From an uncultured bacterium (GTDB lineage Bacteria > Planctomycetota > UBA8742 > UBA2392), in contig CALLQI010000004.1 of assembly GCA_938014885.1 (NCBI GenBank), positions 310,001 to 374,000 on the forward strand: a stretch of 64,000 bases of DNA, given 5' to 3'. Below the pieces are notes generated by a model. The model had not been told where the DNA came from. It made no database searches and was given only the letters and a program-made list of their open reading frames with translations. Position numbers and translations under genes: made by a program. Shown one piece after another: positions 43,750 to 52,857 of this stretch (positions within the stretch are counted from its first letter, which is position 1; the number at the start of each line of letters is the position of its first letter).

Positions 43750-44331
43750 ATGGAGCCTGACCTCGAACGCGCCAAGCAGGCCTTTGCGAACCTTGTGTCC
43801 GACCTGTACCAGCGCCAGGGCACGGGCAGCACCGCGTTTGCCATGGAGCTATCTGAAAGCCTGATCGCGTCCGTGCTGCAGGCCGGCAGCCGCGAACAAA
43901 CCGAGGCCGAACTGTCCGACGTAGGCCTGCAGCTGTTCCCCGATGCCGCGCTGTTTTCCTGCGCGCTGAAGGTCAAAGGCAAGGCCTGGCCGCCGCGCCC
44001 GCCCGTGAATACGCGGATTGAACTGGGAGTGCGCGACGTGGCCCACAGCGATTTCGGCGAATCCGGCAGCGTGCTGTTTCGCGTCGAAAAGCCGCTGACC
44101 TTCAGCAGCGGTTTTGCCGACGTCCTGATCGGCCTGCTGGGCAAGCTGACCAAATCCATGCCGATCAGCATCGACGCCCTGCGCAGCAAGGACGCGCTGA
44201 TCACCCTCGACTTCGCGGCGCTGATCAAGGTGCTGAGGCCGGACCTGGCCCAGCACGCCCGCCATGTGAGGCTGTACGGGGTAAAGGTCAGCCAGAGCAA
44301 GGTGAGGTTTGAAGTCGGGTTTGTAAGGTAG
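43750..44331 (+). CDS. Protein of unknown function
   Basis: A 193-residue soluble protein. The first 60 residues are helical (DLERAKQAFANLVSDLYQRQ), the rest alternates beta-like segments (IELGVRDVAHSDFGESGSVL; RVEKPLTFSSGF) and ends with HVRLYGVKVSQSKVRFEVGF. The last part has a faint likeness to lipid-binding LmeA/DUF2993-type proteins, but I would not assign it. The start at 43750 is chosen because of the TAGCCT box seven bases upstream; upstream in-frame codons exist. It is followed by a heptanucleotide-phase repeat and the Ca/Na exchanger gene. Confidence 0.6.
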   Translation: MEPDLERAKQAFANLVSDLYQRQGTGSTAFAMELSESLIASVLQAGSREQTEAELSDVGLQLFPDAALFSCALKVKGKAWPPRPPVNTRIELGVRDVAHSDFGESGSVLFRVEKPLTFSSGFADVLIGLLGKLTKSMPISIDALRSKDALITLDFAALIKVLRPDLAQHARHVRLYGVKVSQSKVRFEVGFVR

Positions 44332-44379
44332 CCAAGCTTGCAATGGGATGGGTACGAGCTTTCGGTTGCTGTCTGGGGT

Positions 44380-44456
44380 CGATGGTTGACGGTCTACAGT
44401 TGACGGTAACTTCGGCTGTCTGCTGTAACCGTAGACTGTGATCTGTTGACGGTAAA
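44380..44456. repeat. Heptanucleotide-phase degenerate tandem repeat
   Basis: Seven-base steps such as GGTTGAC, GGTCTAC, AGTTGAC, GGTAACT and later AGACTGT, GATCTGT, TGACGGT. The segments GTTGACGGT and its near-complement ACCGTAGAC recur, so the array can fold. It lies between the 43750 gene and the exchanger gene. Confidence 0.7.
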
Positions 44457-44512
44457 CCTAAGCCCTGACGCTGGTGACCATGGAATAGCCCGGAAGGTAG
44501 CCGCGAGAGACG

Positions 44513-45520
44513 ATGGACATCCTGATCATAGTCGGGCAACTGGTGGGCGGCGCGCTGGGACTTCACTTCGGCGCGAACTGGCTGGTCTCAGGCAGCAGCC
44601 GGCTTGCGCTCACGTTCGGCATCAAACCGCTGGTGATCGGCCTGACGGTGGTCGCATTCGGCACCTCGGCCCCGGAGCTTACGGTCAGTGTGGCCGGCGC
44701 CATTGACGGCAAGGGTGATATTGCCGTCGGCAACGTCGTCGGCAGCAACATTGCCAACATCGGCCTGATACTTGGCATTGCGGCAATCCTGCGGCCGATG
44801 CCGGTTGATGCCGACGTGTTCCGGCGCGACTTTCCCGCGATGCTGATCGCCGCACTCGCGATCGCGACCCTGCCCTTCATCGGCGGCGCCGTGGATAACG
44901 GTGAATCCGTGGGCTTCATGCTGGACCGCTGGAAGGGCGGCTTGCTTGTGTTTGGGTTGCTGCTGTTTGTGTGGCTGACCCTGCGCGGGGCCAAGACTCC
45001 GTCGGGTGAGCCCGCGAAGCCCGTGGCGGATACGCCGGCCGATGATGGCGACAAGCCGAAGCAGACTTCGCGACTGCTGCTGGTGGGCCTGACGCTGCTG
45101 GGTTTGGCCGTGCTGGTCGTGGGCGGCAAGCTTTTCGTGGACGGTGCCGTGTCGGTGGCGCAGAAGATCGGTGTGCCGGAACTGGTGATTGGCCTGACTG
45201 TTGTGGCCGTCGGCACCAGCCTGCCGGAACTGGCCACAAGCATCGTTGCCACGCTAAAGAAGGAAAGCGAGATCGGCCTGGGCAATGTTGTCGGCAGCAA
45301 CGTGTTCAACATCTTCTGCGTGCTGGGCTTTGTTTCGCTGATTCAGCCGGTGATGATTGACGCGCAGATCATGCGCATGGACATGATCGTGATGCTGGTG
45401 TTCAGCATCATGGCCGTGGTCTTCGCCAAGACCAGCCGCGTGCTGGGCCGCCGTGAAGGCGTGATTCTGCTGGCGGCCTACGGCCTGTACGTGGCAAACC
45501 TGTTCGTGGGGTGGGTGTAG
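44513..45520 (+). CDS. Calcium/sodium antiporter (CaCA family, YrbG-like)
   Basis: A 335-residue exchanger with ten membrane helices in two inverted repeats. The alpha-1 motif is GLTVVAFGTSAPELTVSVAG with NVVGSNIANIGLILG, and alpha-2 is GLTVVAVGTSLPELATSIVA with NVVGSNVFNIFCVLG; the two ion-binding glutamates and asparagines are present in both. It should extrude Ca2+ in exchange for Na+ or H+. A Pro/Asp-rich cytoplasmic loop (about residues 160-185) lies between the halves. GAGAGACG precedes the ATG. Confidence 0.93.
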   Translation: MDILIIVGQLVGGALGLHFGANWLVSGSSRLALTFGIKPLVIGLTVVAFGTSAPELTVSVAGAIDGKGDIAVGNVVGSNIANIGLILGIAAILRPMPVDADVFRRDFPAMLIAALAIATLPFIGGAVDNGESVGFMLDRWKGGLLVFGLLLFVWLTLRGAKTPSGEPAKPVADTPADDGDKPKQTSRLLLVGLTLLGLAVLVVGGKLFVDGAVSVAQKIGVPELVIGLTVVAVGTSLPELATSIVATLKKESEIGLGNVVGSNVFNIFCVLGFVSLIQPVMIDAQIMRMDMIVMLVFSIMAVVFAKTSRVLGRREGVILLAAYGLYVANLFVGWV

Positions 45521-45529
45521 GGGCGACTG

Positions 45530-45740
45530 CGGTTAGGGATGAGGATTAGGGTTTGGGTCAAGGTCAGGGTAGAGGTCAGACAAACAGAGTCAAAGCCGGC
45601 CACGACCCATACACCGCAATCCCCCAACCCTTGCCCCCAAACCCCAGCCCCTTTCACGAAGCAAGAGCCACCGGACACGAAGCCCCGAGCACTGAGCACC
45701 GAGCACTAAGCACTGAGCACCGAGCACCGAGCACCGATCA
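45530..45740. repeat. Heptanucleotide-phase repeat reaching the mutS start codon
   Basis: The left part (45530-45590) is G-rich (GGGATGA, GGATTAG, GGTTTGG), the middle C-rich (CCCCCAACCC, CCCCAAACCCC), and 45687-45735 holds seven units of 7 bp: GAGCACT, GAGCACC, GAGCACT, AAGCACT, GAGCACC, GAGCACC, GAGCACC. Only GATCA separates the last unit from the mutS ATG, so any ribosome site or promoter of mutS lies inside the repeat. Confidence 0.85.
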
Positions 45741-48368
45741 ATGGCCCGCAAAGGCGAAGACTCTCCTGCCATGAAGCAGTACCGCGACCTGAAGGATCAG
45801 CACGCGGGCGCGCTGTTGCTTTACCAGATGGGTGACTTCTACGAGACCTTCTTCGACGACGCCAAACAGCTCGCCGATACGCTCGGCATCACGCTCACCA
45901 CCCGCGGCGACGACACCGCCGGCAACCCGATCATGATGGCCGGCTTTCCCCTGCGCGCCCTCGACCAGCACCTGCCGCGCCTGCTTGAGGCCGGGCTGCG
46001 CGTCGTGATCTGCGAGCAGGTCGAAGACCCCGCCGAGGCCAAGGGCCTGGTCAAGCGCGACGTAACCCGCGTGATCACGCCCGGCACCGTGCTGGAAGAA
46101 AGCCTGCTCGACGCCCGCGTGCAGCGCATCATCGCCGCCTGGCTGCCGCCGACGGGTAAGAAACCCGGCGGGCTGGCATGGGCCGAGCTTTCGACCGGCC
46201 GCTTCCTGTGCTGCACGATCACCGAGCCCGAACTGCTGCCCGCTCTCGCGCGGCTTGAACCCGCCGAGCTGCTGCTGCCCGAGAAGCTGTGGGCCGCCCG
46301 GCGTGAAGCGATTCTCGCGCTGCGCAACGACACGGCCGCGTCACTGACCGCAGCCGCCGATTACAGTTTTGAACCCGGCCGCGCGCGCGAAATCCTGCAC
46401 AGTCACCTTGGCGTCAAGACCATGCAGGGCTTTGGCTTCGACGACGACAGCGGGCCTGAATTCTGCGCGGCCGCAGCACTGCTGCACTACCTGCACGAAA
46501 ACCAGCGCGGCCGCATCGCCCATCTGCGCGCGCCGGAGCGTTTCGACCCGCGGCAGGTGATGGCGCTGGACCGCGCGACGCTGGACGCGCTCGAGATTAC
46601 GCGCACCCTGCGCGAAGGCCGTCGCAGCGGCAGCCTGATCGAGGTGCTGGACCGCACGGCAACAGCCATGGGTGCCCGCGAGTTGCGCGGCTGGCTTACG
46701 GCCCCGCTGGCTGACCTAAAGCGCATCACCGCGCGCCACGCGGCCGTCGATGAACTGCTGCACACGCCGCGCCGCCTGAGCCTGCTGCGCGAATCGCTGC
46801 AAGGTTTACCCGACCTGGAACGCCTTGCGGGCAAACTCGGCGGCAGCCGCGCGACCCCGCGCGACCTGGGCGGGTTGCGCGAGGCACTGCGCCGCCTGCC
46901 GCTTCTGAAGGGCGCGCTCGCGGGCAGCGAAAGCGGCCTGCTCAGCTACGCGGGCGAAAAGCTTGAGGCGCTGGGCGACTTGCGTGAGCTGCTGGAATCG
47001 CGCCTGACCGACGAGCCACCGAATACGCTGAAAGAAGGCGGCGTGATCCGCCCCGGCGTGAACGCGGAACTGGACGAGCTGCGCACACTCGGCCGCGACA
47101 GCAGCGGCTGGATGGCGCGTTATCAGGACGAAGAGGCCGCCCGCGCAGGCATTCCGTCGCTGAAGGTGGGCTTCAACTCGGTGTTCGGCTTCTACATCGA
47201 AGTCACGCACGCCAACGCGGCCCGCGTTCCCGCCCACTACATCCGCAAGCAGACGCTGAAAGGTGCCGAGCGCTACATCACGCCTGAGCTCAAGGACCAC
47301 GAGGCGCGCATCCTCAACGCCGAAAAGCGCATCCTCAGCCTCGAAACCGGCCTGTTCAACGAACTGCGCGAGCAAACAGCCGCGCAGACCCAGCGCCTGC
47401 TGGCCTCGGCGCGGCTGGCCGCACTGGTGGACGCGCTGGCGGCATTGGCGCTCGTGGCGCATGAACGCGCCTGGGTGCGGCCGCAACTTGACACGTCAAC
47501 AGACCTGCGGCTGGAGGGCGCGCGCCACCCGATGCTTGAGGCCACGCTGCCCGCGGGCCAGTGCGTGCCCAACGACGCGATCCTGGAAGGCGACGTGATG
47601 GCCATCGTCACCGGCCCCAATATGGCGGGCAAAAGCACGTACGTGCGCACGGTGGCACTGTGCGTGGTGCTGGCACAGGCGGGCAGCTTCGTGCCGGCCA
47701 AGACCTGCGCGCTGGGGCTTGTGGACCGCATCTTCACGCGGCTTGGCAGCGCCGACGACATCAGCCGCGGGCAAAGCACGTTTATGGTCGAGATGGCCGA
47801 AACCGCCAACATCCTGAATCACGCCACGCAACGCAGCCTGGTGATCCTGGACGAAGTCGGGCGCGGCACCAGTACGTTCGACGGCGTCAGCATTGCCTGG
47901 GCAGTCAGCGAGTTTCTGCTGCGGCAGGTGAAGGCGCGCACCTTCTTTGCCACGCACTACCACGAGCTGACGCAGCTATCGCTGCAATTCAGCGGCGTGC
48001 GCAATCTCAATGTGGTGGTGCGCGAGTACGGCGATGAGCTGGTCTTCCTGCACCAGATCGCCGAAGGAGGCGCCGACCGCAGTTACGGCATTCACGTAGC
48101 CAAGCTGGCCGGCATCCCGGGCGAAGTCGTAAGCCGCGCCCGCGCCATTCTGGCGAGGCTTGAGGCCGACAGCCCGGTACTAAGCGGCAAGGCGCTGCAA
48201 GGACAACCAGCAGGCCCGAATCTCAAGCGGCCCAAACAGGTGCAGCTGTCATTGTTCACGGTGCAGGAGAATCAGGCGCTGAAAGAACTCGATGCGCTTG
48301 ACACATCAAGCCTTACGCCCGAACAGGCCCTGGCCGAGCTGCTGCGGCTCAAAGGCCTGAATCGCTAA
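45741..48368 (+). CDS. mutS: DNA mismatch repair ATPase MutS
   Basis: An 875-residue MutS. The mismatch-binding Phe-x-Glu sits in LLYQMGDFYETFFDD near residue 34. Domains follow in standard order: connector, lever, clamp (residues about 400-540) and the ABC-type ATPase with Walker A VTGPNMAGKSTYVRTVAL, the STFMVEMAETANIL segment, Walker B LVILDEVGRGTSTFDG and FFATHYHELTQL. The C-terminal tail (after residue 800) carries a tetramerisation-type helix. No mutL is in the window. The start codon stands five bases after a GAGCACC repeat, with no Shine-Dalgarno, so control by or within the repeat is possible. Confidence 0.97.
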   Translation: MARKGEDSPAMKQYRDLKDQHAGALLLYQMGDFYETFFDDAKQLADTLGITLTTRGDDTAGNPIMMAGFPLRALDQHLPRLLEAGLRVVICEQVEDPAEAKGLVKRDVTRVITPGTVLEESLLDARVQRIIAAWLPPTGKKPGGLAWAELSTGRFLCCTITEPELLPALARLEPAELLLPEKLWAARREAILALRNDTAASLTAAADYSFEPGRAREILHSHLGVKTMQGFGFDDDSGPEFCAAAALLHYLHENQRGRIAHLRAPERFDPRQVMALDRATLDALEITRTLREGRRSGSLIEVLDRTATAMGARELRGWLTAPLADLKRITARHAAVDELLHTPRRLSLLRESLQGLPDLERLAGKLGGSRATPRDLGGLREALRRLPLLKGALAGSESGLLSYAGEKLEALGDLRELLESRLTDEPPNTLKEGGVIRPGVNAELDELRTLGRDSSGWMARYQDEEAARAGIPSLKVGFNSVFGFYIEVTHANAARVPAHYIRKQTLKGAERYITPELKDHEARILNAEKRILSLETGLFNELREQTAAQTQRLLASARLAALVDALAALALVAHERAWVRPQLDTSTDLRLEGARHPMLEATLPAGQCVPNDAILEGDVMAIVTGPNMAGKSTYVRTVALCVVLAQAGSFVPAKTCALGLVDRIFTRLGSADDISRGQSTFMVEMAETANILNHATQRSLVILDEVGRGTSTFDGVSIAWAVSEFLLRQVKARTFFATHYHELTQLSLQFSGVRNLNVVVREYGDELVFLHQIAEGGADRSYGIHVAKLAGIPGEVVSRARAILARLEADSPVLSGKALQGQPAGPNLKRPKQVQLSLFTVQENQALKELDALDTSSLTPEQALAELLRLKGLNR

Positions 48369-48376
48369 CGCGGGCT

Positions 48377-48799
48377 TTACAGATCGCGGGGTTTGTCGCG
48401 CAGGACTTCGCGGGCTTCCACGTTCAGTACTTCTTCTTCCTTCTTCTCGCCAGCAAGCCAGTCGTCGGCTTGGCCGCGGTACGGCGTCAGCAAAGGCGCC
48501 AGCGCGGTGATCGCGGCAGTGATCACGGCCGCATCGTCCATCATGCCAGCACCGGGTATCGCGTCGGGTACCACATCAATCGGCGAAATGAAGTACAGCA
48601 GCGCCAGCACGGCCGCGGCCTTGATGCCCAAATCCACGCGCGGGTCGGCCACGAGGTAATACAGCGCCACTACATCGCGCGTGAACGGGATGCGGCCGAG
48701 GAACTTCTTCAGCTTGGCCCAGAAACCGGCCTTGGCACGCTTGACGTCGTCTTGCGTGGCGGTGCCGCTGAGAATGCGCGACCAGTGTGTGTCGGCCAT
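48377..48799 (-). CDS. YkvA family (DUF1232) membrane protein
   Basis: A 140-residue protein with the DUF1232 core: FTRDVVALYYLVADPRVDLG, then IKAAAVLALLYFISPIDVVP and DAIPGAGMMDDAAVITAAIT. Two membrane helices flank the conserved SPIDVVPD motif. The role of YkvA proteins is unknown. The N-terminus is charged and the C-terminus acidic (EKKEEEVLNVEAREVLRDKP). GAGGGCACC precedes the ATG at 48799. It converges with mutS (8 bp between stops). Confidence 0.88.
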   Translation of the reverse strand: MADTHWSRILSGTATQDDVKRAKAGFWAKLKKFLGRIPFTRDVVALYYLVADPRVDLGIKAAAVLALLYFISPIDVVPDAIPGAGMMDDAAVITAAITALAPLLTPYRGQADDWLAGEKKEEEVLNVEAREVLRDKPRDL

Positions 48800-48912
48800 G
48801 GTGCCCTCAAACAATGATTGCAGCTTACCTGCCGGCGATTGCAGGGCCACTGCCAGTTGCGCAATGCGCGCGAATCACGGCCGGGCGCGATGTACCGCTG
48901 CAGGCGCGCAAA

Positions 48913-48934
48913 CACCCCGGCTGCTGCCGGGGTG
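48913..48934 (-). terminator. Rho-independent terminator
   Basis: CACCCCGGC-TGCT-GCCGGGGTG is a 9-bp stem with a 4-nt loop. On the minus strand it is followed by TTTGCGCG and lies 23 bp after the stop of the gene at 48957. Confidence 0.7.
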
Positions 48935-48956
48935 CTCGCGAACGGGTTTGCGAAAT

Positions 48957-49355
48957 TTACGCGTCGAGGATGTTCTGCAGCGCCAGCACCTCGGCGATCA
49001 CCATTTCGGTGATGTCCACGGCGTTGCGGTGCTCGCCCATCGGGGCGTCCACGTAGACCTTGGCGAAGCCGTGGGCCTTTTCGAGGTTCACGAACGCCTG
49101 GTTGAAGACCGCGTTGGCCTGGCTGATCAGGCTGCGGGCAAGCAGGCCCTCCGCGCTGGTTTCGGTTTCCACCAGGGCGCGGTAGGCGTTGATGTGCTGG
49201 AACACTTCGTCAATGCGCACGCTGACGGCCTTGCCCGCGAGCGAAACCGCCGGCTGGCGCTCACTGACACGCGGCGCGCGGCCGGAATCAGGCTGGCCCC
49301 AGTCGATGGACAACAGACGTTCCGAGATTTTGTCGTCGGTCTTGATTCCGGGCAT
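48957..49355 (-). CDS. Protein of unknown function
   Basis: A 132-residue soluble protein. After a disordered start (SGRAPRVSERQPAVS) it looks helical throughout (KAVSVRIDEVFQHINAYRAL; SLISQANAVFNQAFVNLEKA; AVDITEMVIAEVLALQNILD), suggesting a small helical bundle. I recognise no family. AGGAGCACGCC before the ATG gives a good ribosome site, and a terminator follows the stop, so it is a single-gene unit. Confidence 0.7.
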   Translation of the reverse strand: MPGIKTDDKISERLLSIDWGQPDSGRAPRVSERQPAVSLAGKAVSVRIDEVFQHINAYRALVETETSAEGLLARSLISQANAVFNQAFVNLEKAHGFAKVYVDAPMGEHRNAVDITEMVIAEVLALQNILDA

Positions 49356-49546
49356 GGCGTGCTCCTGGGTAGTGACTGTTTAAAGCATCGGCAACCGCAG
49401 GGCAGGCTTTGCAGTGAATCCGGAAAATTCTCGTATCGCGATCAGAGCCCGGTGCGTAGGCGCCTGGACCGCCGCCAAGCCAGGCCCCAAACCAATTGCG
49501 GCGCGCGGGCCGAAGGAATTTGGGCCGCCGCAGGCAGCCCACCGTT

Positions 49547-49558
49547 TACACTGGCAGC
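49547..49558 (+). promoter_or_regulatory. -10 box of a leaderless promoter (PA14 protein)
   Basis: TACACT (49547-49552) is followed by six bases and the ATG at 49559. There is no Shine-Dalgarno. Confidence 0.6.
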
Positions 49559-52225
49559 ATGGGGCAACGGGCGCTGCTTGTCTGTGTGCTGGTATTGCTC
49601 GTCGGCGGGCTGGTCGCCGCCTGGTTTGTGCTTGCCCCGGCCGCACAGCCCAATACTCGCACCTCGAACCTGCCCGAAGCGGCCGCAAAGGACCGCGCCG
49701 ACGGCGGACCGTTACAGGACACCACGGGCAACCCAGACAGCGAGGGCGGCGCGAACTCGTCAGGACCCCTGCCCGGCGGGAAACCGGCCGGCGCGCAAGA
49801 CCCGGGAGACACACCGCCCCGCGCCCCCGAGCCTGAGGCGCGCCCGGCGGGTGGCACGCCGTCATCGACGGGCGACAGGCCCGACTCCACGTCCGCCCGT
49901 CAGCCCGGTCCCGAAACGCCACCCGAGCCACCAACCGACCTGGCTGAAGACCCCACAGAAGCCCCGCCGTTCATCACCGGTCACTCGCGGCCGCGCGGCC
50001 AGAACCTCGGCAACGTGAGGCCGGCCGCCCGCCGCCTGACCACCAACGCGGCCCCTAAAGAACTTGCCAGCATCAGCGAAGAGTTGCGCCAGGACCGCCG
50101 GGGGCTGCTGGTGGATTACTCTCATTACGAGGTGAGTAGCTCAGAGGGTGCAAGTGACGAATACATTGTTGGACCGCGGTGGCCAGGCCTGCGGCGCATA
50201 GACCGCCAAGTGTACTTTCCCGATGAGGCATCTTTTGATGCGCGGCCTCTCAGTCGCCACAACTTCCAAGCTGTCTGGCAAGGCTTCCTGGTGATCGACA
50301 AACCCGGCGATTACTGGCTGTTCCTCGGGGCCGACAACGGCGGCCGCGTCGAGCTGAACGGCGAAACCGTGCTGCTGCAGGATGGCATGGTGCGCTACGT
50401 GGAAGTCAGCACCGTGCTGACCCTCGCGGCCGGGCTTTACCCACTGCGGATTGAGTTCGCGCAGTTCGAGAACAACGTGGCCGACTGGGCCAAGTGCGCG
50501 TGCAGCTTGATGTGGGTGCCCGAAGGCCAGAGCAAGCCAGTACCCGTGCCGCCCGAGATGCTGATGGTACCCGAGTGGATGTGGAGCGACGCCGCGCCGA
50601 TCCTGACATCACTCAGTCGCAACGAAGGCGAAATCGGCGATGAGATCGTGATCCGCGGCCGGAACCTGGTGCCAAAGTCCGAAGAGGTATCGAAGTGGTA
50701 CCCCTACGTGAAGTTCGCGGGGCAGACCGCGCAGATACTCAGCAAGTCAGCCGAAGAGTTGCGAGTGCGCGTGCCGATCGGCGCGACCACTGGCGACCTG
50801 ATCGTGTGGGCACCCGCGATATGGGGCGGCCTGGGCACCAACACCGGCGAGATTCCAAGTAACAGCCTGCGTTTCGAGGTGACAACTCAGTTCGGATTAC
50901 GAGCTGACTGGTACAAGTTAGAGACAGCCGACTTGTCGCTGCTGGAGTCGCTGGAAACACAGCCTCATGTCTCACGCATCGAGCGGTTCGAAGAACTCTG
51001 GTTCCACGCCGAAGCTGGAGTCAAACCTGAGTTGCAGGGAGCCCCGTTCGGATGTGTCCTCACAGGTCGGCTAGGTGTCCCGTGGGGTGATAGGCGTTGG
51101 GCGTTCGAAGTCGTGGCAAACTCGCCCGCTCGCGTGTGCATTGCGGGACACTGGCATGTGCTGTCTGAGTCTTCTGACTCGGTCTACTACCTGCAGTTCA
51201 CGCTCGACCAGTTCGAAGCTTTCGTTGACCTCCGCATCGAGTGGGTCTCTGATGGCGGTCCAGACTCATGGTTCCTGATGTGCCGAGACCTGGGAGTAGA
51301 ACTTTCCGCTCGGCCCCCCGTGCCCGGCCAGTTTCTCTTCCCGCCCGCAGCGCCGCCCAAACCGCCGCGGATTGATTCTCTGGTTGCTGGGCCCGGTGAA
51401 GATGCGCTGCCTTGGAGTGGCCCGGTCTATGATCCAGTGCCCGGGCGGCCGTCTGTTGCCGTGGGTGGCGCGCTGGCTGTGCGTTGGCGCTGTGACTCGG
51501 TGTTGAACCTCAATCACGCCAACGTGCAGGTGCTGATTGATGACGTGCCCGTCGAAACCGCAACCGCCGTCGGCACCGGTGCCGGCTTCGTTTCCGAGTG
51601 CATCGTCCCGCATGCGGCGCGTGAAGGCCGCGTGGTGTTGCGCGTTACCGTGGGCGGCCACGTGCTCGATAGCGAACCCGCATTCGTCGATATCCAGACC
51701 CGCGGGCTGATTGCCTACCTCTATGACTTCCCCCAGGGCAACGGGCTTTCCGAGGTGCCGGATTTGGCCGCGCTTTCGTGCTTCGCGATCCGCAAACACC
51801 ACGAGATTCGCTTCGAGTCGGCGGCCGATTTCGATCTGCCCTTCCCCGCTGAAACCTTCGCCATCGAGTGGCACGGCAACCTGGTGATCGAGCTGGAGGG
51901 CGACTACGTGTTCACCGGCCGCACCGATGACGGCATGCGCCTGTGGCTGAACGACCAACTGGTGATCGACGCGAATCGCCCGCAGGCCCCGGCCGAGAAC
52001 AAGAGCCAGTCCATTCGCCTGACGCCGGGGACGTATCGCTTCCGGATGCAGTACTTCGAAAACAATCAGCATGAGGTGTGCGTGCTGTACTGGCAGGCAA
52101 CCACGGGCGAGGAGAAACAGGATGTGATCCCGAAGCAGGTGATTCCGGCCAGGGCCTTCACACTCGAGCCCGCGCCGGCCTACCCGAACAAGCAGGCCAC
52201 CGGCAAGCGCACCGACGGCTCGTGA
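49559..52225 (+). CDS. Membrane-anchored protein with PA14 and IPT/TIG domains
   Basis: An 888-residue protein. Residues 1-24 are a membrane anchor (LLVCVLVLLVGGLVAAWFVL) and the next 150 a Pro/Gly/Asp-rich linker. A PA14-like domain follows (FLVIDKPGDYWLFLGADNGG, then RVELNGETVLL; about residues 190-330), then an IPT/TIG Ig-like domain (PILTSLSRNEGEIGDEIVIR), a second PA14-like unit (GLRADWYKLE), an Ig-like segment, and a third PA14 (IELEGDYVFTGRTDDGMRLW, then LNDQLVIDANR; last 160 residues). PA14 domains bind carbohydrates in many proteins, so adhesion or glycan sensing at the surface is likely. The start follows a leaderless-type -10 box by six bases. Confidence 0.82.
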   Translation: MGQRALLVCVLVLLVGGLVAAWFVLAPAAQPNTRTSNLPEAAAKDRADGGPLQDTTGNPDSEGGANSSGPLPGGKPAGAQDPGDTPPRAPEPEARPAGGTPSSTGDRPDSTSARQPGPETPPEPPTDLAEDPTEAPPFITGHSRPRGQNLGNVRPAARRLTTNAAPKELASISEELRQDRRGLLVDYSHYEVSSSEGASDEYIVGPRWPGLRRIDRQVYFPDEASFDARPLSRHNFQAVWQGFLVIDKPGDYWLFLGADNGGRVELNGETVLLQDGMVRYVEVSTVLTLAAGLYPLRIEFAQFENNVADWAKCACSLMWVPEGQSKPVPVPPEMLMVPEWMWSDAAPILTSLSRNEGEIGDEIVIRGRNLVPKSEEVSKWYPYVKFAGQTAQILSKSAEELRVRVPIGATTGDLIVWAPAIWGGLGTNTGEIPSNSLRFEVTTQFGLRADWYKLETADLSLLESLETQPHVSRIERFEELWFHAEAGVKPELQGAPFGCVLTGRLGVPWGDRRWAFEVVANSPARVCIAGHWHVLSESSDSVYYLQFTLDQFEAFVDLRIEWVSDGGPDSWFLMCRDLGVELSARPPVPGQFLFPPAAPPKPPRIDSLVAGPGEDALPWSGPVYDPVPGRPSVAVGGALAVRWRCDSVLNLNHANVQVLIDDVPVETATAVGTGAGFVSECIVPHAAREGRVVLRVTVGGHVLDSEPAFVDIQTRGLIAYLYDFPQGNGLSEVPDLAALSCFAIRKHHEIRFESAADFDLPFPAETFAIEWHGNLVIELEGDYVFTGRTDDGMRLWLNDQLVIDANRPQAPAENKSQSIRLTPGTYRFRMQYFENNQHEVCVLYWQATTGEEKQDVIPKQVIPARAFTLEPAPAYPNKQATGKRTDGS

Positions 52226-52400
52226 TAGGGTCGGGAGTGCGGGGCCGGGAGTTTGGGGTTGGGAGCGTCGGGATCAGTCGCTCCGGTATAGAACGTTAGG
52301 ATCGGCCCAAATACCAAACACGGCACCGCGCACCCCAGCCACCAAACACGGCACCGCGCACCCCAGCCACCCAACACCGCACGCCAGACACCGCACACCA
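52226..52400. repeat. Heptanucleotide-phase repeat with 28-bp higher-order units
   Basis: The left part is G-rich in 7-bp steps (GTCGGGA, GTGCGGG, GCCGGGA, GTTTGGG, GTTGGGA). The right part (52313-52396) is C-rich and built as three 28-bp units (four heptamers each: ACCAAAC, ACGGCAC, CGCGCAC, CCCAGCC); units 1 and 2 are identical and unit 3 is diverged. No spacers vary between the units, so this is not a CRISPR array. Confidence 0.88.
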
Positions 52401-52404
52401 AGCC

Positions 52405-52857
52405 CTACTTCACTGCTCGCTTGGTCATCCATTCGTGCAGGGTTTCCATGGCACGGACGACTTGGCCGGCCTCGCGTTCGTTGGCGTGTTCGAGTGCGAG
52501 CGCCACGCGTGTCGGGCCGATGGGCTCAACGGTTTCCAGGATCTTCTCGGCCTGTCGCGTGAGGCGCAACTCGCGCTTGCGTTTGTCGGCGGCGTTGACG
52601 GTACGGGTGATATAGCCGCCGGTCTCGAGCCGGTTCAGCATCTGGGTAATCGCGGGCTGCGCCTTGCCCAGTAGCTCCGTCAGCGAAGTCGTGGTCATGT
52701 CGTCGCTGCGCTCAATGGCGCGTAGCAGCGCGTACTGTTTGGCCGTGAGGCCGTGTTCCGATTCCAGGTTGCGCGACCAGGCCTCATGGGCGTGTTCCTG
52801 TGCCCAGTAAAGGCGCAGGAATTCGCGCACAAACTCAAGTGCCAGCTTGGTGTCCAT
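52405..52857 (-). CDS. MarR family transcriptional regulator
   Basis: A 150-residue winged-helix regulator. The DNA-binding core is LTAKQYALLRAIERSDDMTT, then TSLTELLGKAQPAITQMLNR, LETGGYITRTVNAADKRKRE and LRLTRQAEKILE, which matches the MarR recognition helix and wing. The N- and C-terminal helices form the dimer interface. The ligand is unknown. The start at 52857 is fixed by TATTCT six bases upstream; the open frame continues further but has no site. It is divergent from nothing nearby and stands before the tandem paralog genes, which it might regulate (inference). Confidence 0.88.
   Translation of the reverse strand: MDTKLALEFVREFLRLYWAQEHAHEAWSRNLESEHGLTAKQYALLRAIERSDDMTTTSLTELLGKAQPAITQMLNRLETGGYITRTVNAADKRKRELRLTRQAEKILETVEPIGPTRVALALEHANEREAGQVVRAMETLHEWMTKRAVK

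Noticed and set aside
52313..52396. CRISPR array (28-bp units)
   Set aside because: The 28-bp units follow each other without spacers and are themselves made of heptamers. No cas gene is near.
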